A stretch of 6,945 bases of DNA from Bacteroidales bacterium (GTDB lineage Bacteria; Bacteroidota; Bacteroidia; Bacteroidales; VadinHA17). Below the pieces are notes generated by a model. That model saw nothing but the letters and a program-made list of their open reading frames with translations. It had not been told where the DNA came from and ran no database searches. Shown here one piece after another: positions 6,614 to 6,945 of the stretch. Each line of letters starts with the position of its first letter. The stretch's first letter is position 1. The stretch lies in contig JAFGXK010000193.1 in NCBI GenBank assembly GCA_016936695.1, forward strand, positions 1 through 6,945, in the 5' to 3' direction. A program made the translations under genes and the position numbers.

Positions 6614-6945
6614 TCAATTTACTATCCTTACGGCTCCCTTGTCTGCTGAACTTACCATTTTTGAGTAGGCCCGGAGTGAAGATGGAATTTCCCGTTTTCT
6701 ATTTTTCGGATTAAATGCATATTCGCCTTTTTGTTTTTCTTCATTGAATCTCAGTTCAAGTTCATCATCCGGCAGGATGACATTGATTTTCCTTGACTTA
6801 ACATCTATTTCTATTAAATCACCGTTCCGGATGAGTGCAATTTCTCCTTCGGCAGCGGCCTCAGGCGATAAGTGCCCGACCGACAGTCCTGAGGTACCCC
6901 CGGAAAACCGTCCGTCGGTTATCAGGGCGCATTTCTTGTCGAGCA
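6614..6945 (-). CDS. ilvD: Dihydroxy-acid dehydratase, C-terminal fragment (5' part beyond window)
   Basis: IlvD is an iron-sulfur dehydratase that turns 2,3-dihydroxyisovalerate and 2,3-dihydroxy-3-methylvalerate into the 2-keto acids of valine and isoleucine. Only the last 109 codons and the TGA stop are present, of a protein usually about 550-620 residues, so the Fe-S cysteines and the start are outside the window. The fragment contains the second IlvD/Edd signature, ALITDGRFSGGTSG, then SVGHLSPEAAAEGEIALI and GDLIEIDV, and ends with AYSKMVSSADKGAVR. The TSGLSVGH form resembles E. coli IlvD. The related dehydratase Edd (6-phosphogluconate) is unlikely given the ilvBN neighbours. It is the first visible gene of the cluster; any promoter, leader peptide or attenuator for the operon would lie beyond the right edge. 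Confidence 0.95.
   Translation of the reverse strand, partial: LDKKCALITDGRFSGGTSGLSVGHLSPEAAAEGEIALIRNGDLIEIDVKSRKINVILPDDELELRFNEEKQKGEYAFNPKNRKREIPSSLRAYSKMVSSADKGAVRIVN

Overview
The window is an almost gap-free stretch of branched-chain amino acid biosynthesis genes. All six genes lie on the minus strand, so transcription runs from high to low coordinates: ilvD (3' end only), ilvB, ilvN, ilvC, leuA, leuC (cut just before its stop). No gene is supported on the plus strand, and no tRNA, rRNA, CRISPR array or transposase is visible. No gene-free stretch exceeds 156 bases.

The organism is most likely a member of the Bacteroidota, probably a Bacteroidales-like lineage of moderate GC content. 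Three things suggest this. The ketol-acid reductoisomerase is the short form that resembles fungal Ilv5. The LeuA and IlvN motifs look like those I associate with that phylum. The leaders before ilvN, ilvC, leuA and leuC are A-rich and have no Shine-Dalgarno sequence at the usual distance. This is recognition from memory, not a database search.

The genes form a pathway. IlvB and IlvN make acetolactate (or acetohydroxybutyrate), IlvC isomerises and reduces it, and IlvD dehydrates the product to the 2-keto acids of valine and isoleucine. LeuA and LeuC take 2-ketoisovalerate on toward leucine. The remaining leucine genes, leuD and leuB, are not seen and would be expected beyond the left edge. 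Gaps are 50 bp (ilvD-ilvB), 108 bp (ilvB-ilvN), 83 bp (ilvN-ilvC), 18 bp (ilvC-leuA) and 156 bp (leuA-leuC). No terminator was recognised, so one transcript is plausible.

The region is mostly ordinary core metabolism and I see no undescribed multi-gene system. The points worth a second look are: a cofactor-loop sequence in IlvC that lacks the usual NADPH phosphate binders and ends in Asp; a mixed isopropylmalate/citramalate-type pocket in LeuA; unusual residues in the valine-sensing loop of IlvN; and related C/G-tract repeats that fill the two largest intergenic gaps, one of which can fold into several competing hairpins.
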